DNA of 64,000 bases, taken from positions 13,332 to 77,331 of the forward strand of contig DAOMNN010000005.1 in NCBI GenBank assembly GCA_035443825.1, read 5' to 3'. This stretch comes from DAOMNN01 sp035443825. GTDB lineage: Bacteria; Pseudomonadota; Gammaproteobacteria; Burkholderiales; Rhodocyclaceae. Shown piece after piece: positions 62,528 through 64,000 of the stretch. A model generated the notes under the pieces. It saw only the letters and a list, made by a program, of their open reading frames with translations, searched no databases and was not told the origin of the DNA. Each line of letters begins with the position of its first letter. Within the stretch, counting starts at the first letter, position 1. Position numbers and translations under genes: made by a program.

Positions 62528-62860
62528 GCAGATGAACTCCAGCGACAGCCTGTCGCTCGAGTAGAGAGACACCAATCAAGGCGGACGGGGGTAAGAGACC
62601 GGAAAAGGTCAGAAGAAATGTCGCGAGCGATTGGTCGGGCGCGCGACGTGACGGCATTGTACGCTAGTTGCGGCAATGCGACACGTTATTCTGGATTCAT
62701 TTGGGCCATCCGGCCTGAAGATCATCCGGCCGGTCTCCTCCTGCCGCAGTGGCAGCGGCGGTGTGTGTGTCGTCCTTGCCGAATGGCGCGATGCGGTTTC
62801 GCGTTGCGGCGTATGGCGTTATAGTCCGCATACCGCGTACCGACTTGAGGCGTTGCCCCG
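62528..62860. other. divergent promoter region between rhlE and the M48 gene
   Basis: 333 bp. Minus strand: TACAAT (62656-62661) may be the rhlE -10, giving a leader of ~120 nt. Plus strand: TATAGT (62820-62825) lies 36 bp before the M48 start; its -35 is weak. A GT repeat (62760-62770) is present. No gene recognised. Confidence 0.45.
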
Positions 62861-64000
62861 ATGGCTATCAGATCTTCCGAGTTGGCCGCAGCGCGTTCGA
62901 GTCTTGCCCGGCGGGTTGGTATTCATGCATTGGCGGGCCTGGCCCTGATCGTGGGGTTCGCTGCGGGCTTTCTGGTTGTGGCGGCCGTTCTTCTGGATCG
63001 CGCACTGGGTGCGTTCATCAGCGATTCGGGTGCGTTCGGGGTGTTGTGGCTGCTCGGGACGGTGCTGTTCGCGTGGCTTGCATTCAGATGCCTGGCGTGG
63101 CTTGCGGTCGTCACCGGACCACCCGAAGGGGTGGAGCTTCCGCGCGACGCAGCGCGTTCCCTCTATCGCCTCGTCGATCGCGTCGGCGCCCGTTTCGGCA
63201 ATGCGCGCATCGATTCCGTGTGGGTGACCGGCGGCATGAATGCGGCCATCCAGCAACGTCCCCGCTGGGGACTCGTCGGCCCGATGGAAAATCATCTGCT
63301 CATCGGCTTGCCCCTTGCCCACAGTGTCAACGAACGTCAACTCGTGGCGATCGTGGCGCATGAGTTTGCGCATCTCGCGTACCAGCGCCAGGGCCTGGGG
63401 GCCTGGGGATGCCACACGCGTGCGTGGTGGTTCCGCGCACTCTCCCGCTGCCTGGACGATTTGCCCGCAGGCCTGTCGGCGACCGTGGAGCGTTGGACCG
63501 AGCGCAGCCTCGTGCTTGCGCAGGAGCTTGCACGGCTGGAGGAGTTCGAGGCGGATCGCGCCGCAGCTCGCGTGGTCGGCCGTGGACTGGTCGGCGAGGC
63601 GCTGACCGAGGTGGCCTTGAAGGAGCGCTTCCTGGCGGAGGACTACTGGGAGAAGGTCATGGCGCAGAGCACGGTGCTGCCGCGCCCGTCGATCCGCCCG
63701 TATCGCGAGATGGGGCACGGCATGGCCGCGGGATTCCGTGCTTCCCCCGAGGCGAGCAACGCCTTCCTCAGGTCGACATTTGTCGATCCCGATGAGGGTG
63801 ACGGTCTACATCCCACACTGGCCGAAAGGCTCGACGCGCTGGGGGTCGTTCCGATCGGCGCACGGGCGGAAGAGCGGTCGGCCGCCGCCCGACATCTCGA
63901 AGGCGTGCTGCCCCGGCTGTCGTGGATTTTCGACCGCGTGTGGTGGATGGAGACTCGAATCAGCTGGCGCAGCTGCTACCGGAGCGCCCGCAGACGCTGA
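62861..64000 (+). CDS. M48 family membrane metalloprotease
   Basis: 379 residues. Two N-terminal membrane helices (about 22-46 LAGLALIVGFAAGFLVVAAV; 55-80 GVLWLLGTVLFAWLAF), then a zinc protease domain with VAIVAHEFAHLAYQRQGLG (HExxH, about 166-170) and the third ligand in LEEFEADRAAARVVG. This is the gluzincin layout of HtpX/Ste24 relatives, with the catalytic domain probably cytosolic. Substrate unknown. ATG 62861; the stop is the last three bases of the window. Related proteins can be longer, and another frame is open to the window end, so a truncated C-terminus cannot be excluded. Confidence 0.82.
   Translation: MAIRSSELAAARSSLARRVGIHALAGLALIVGFAAGFLVVAAVLLDRALGAFISDSGAFGVLWLLGTVLFAWLAFRCLAWLAVVTGPPEGVELPRDAARSLYRLVDRVGARFGNARIDSVWVTGGMNAAIQQRPRWGLVGPMENHLLIGLPLAHSVNERQLVAIVAHEFAHLAYQRQGLGAWGCHTRAWWFRALSRCLDDLPAGLSATVERWTERSLVLAQELARLEEFEADRAAARVVGRGLVGEALTEVALKERFLAEDYWEKVMAQSTVLPRPSIRPYREMGHGMAAGFRASPEASNAFLRSTFVDPDEGDGLHPTLAERLDALGVVPIGARAEERSAAARHLEGVLPRLSWIFDRVWWMETRISWRSCYRSARRR

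Overview
The window is 64 kb of a GC-rich chromosome from a Gram-negative bacterium. Gene content and order (ahcY-metF under an SAH riboswitch, a BPSS1780-type membrane protein, kinase-only HldE separate from its nucleotidyltransferase, ThrB of the choline-kinase fold, dapF-DUF484-xerC) point to a betaproteobacterium. Rhodocyclales (Azoarcus/Thauera-like) is my best guess, by inference and not from a search. It is a draft assembly: a run of exactly 100 N sits inside ruvA.

Layout. 0-2.6 kb: the end of a YjgR/HerA-like ATPase and a DUF1631 gene. 2.7-10.3 kb: the methyl cycle (metF, tlyA, a C-N hydrolase, a GNAT acetyltransferase, ahcY with its SAH riboswitch, a Ca/Na exchanger, metK with a long structured leader). 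10.3-16.7 kb: a lipid A acyltransferase, dapF-DUF484-xerC, a frameshifted winged-helix regulator, rlmI and a REP-like palindrome. 16.7-28.6 kb: housekeeping genes (ruvB, broken ruvA, a UbiA prenyltransferase, rng, maf, rlmH, rsfS, nadD, a BPSS1780 protein, thrB, DUF2782, a LOG protein, polA).

28.7-50.8 kb is a lipopolysaccharide core locus. It resembles the Pseudomonas aeruginosa core locus in content: hldE, hldD, waaF, waaC, waaG, waaP, a wapP-like kinase, msbA, waaL and a wapO-like carbamoyltransferase. It differs in carrying two paralogous sulfotransferases, a protein fusing a glycosidase-like barrel to a kinase, a tandem double kinase, a kinase-like protein with Ser at the catalytic Asp position, and four further glycosyltransferases. 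Together these predict an inner core carrying phosphate, carbamoyl and probably sulfate groups.

50.8-60.1 kb holds cobalamin salvage and uptake: cobC, cobS, cobT and cobU with a membrane diguanylate cyclase among them, then a cobalamin riboswitch driving a BtuB-like receptor and BtuC/BtuD. No substrate-binding BtuF is in view. 60.2-64 kb: a ComEA-like helix-hairpin-helix protein, REP-like arms, rhlE with a repeat-bearing tail, and an M48 metalloprotease.

The most unusual items are the sulfotransferase/kinase-rich LPS core locus, the metK leader, and a perfect 17-bp hairpin just upstream of rng.
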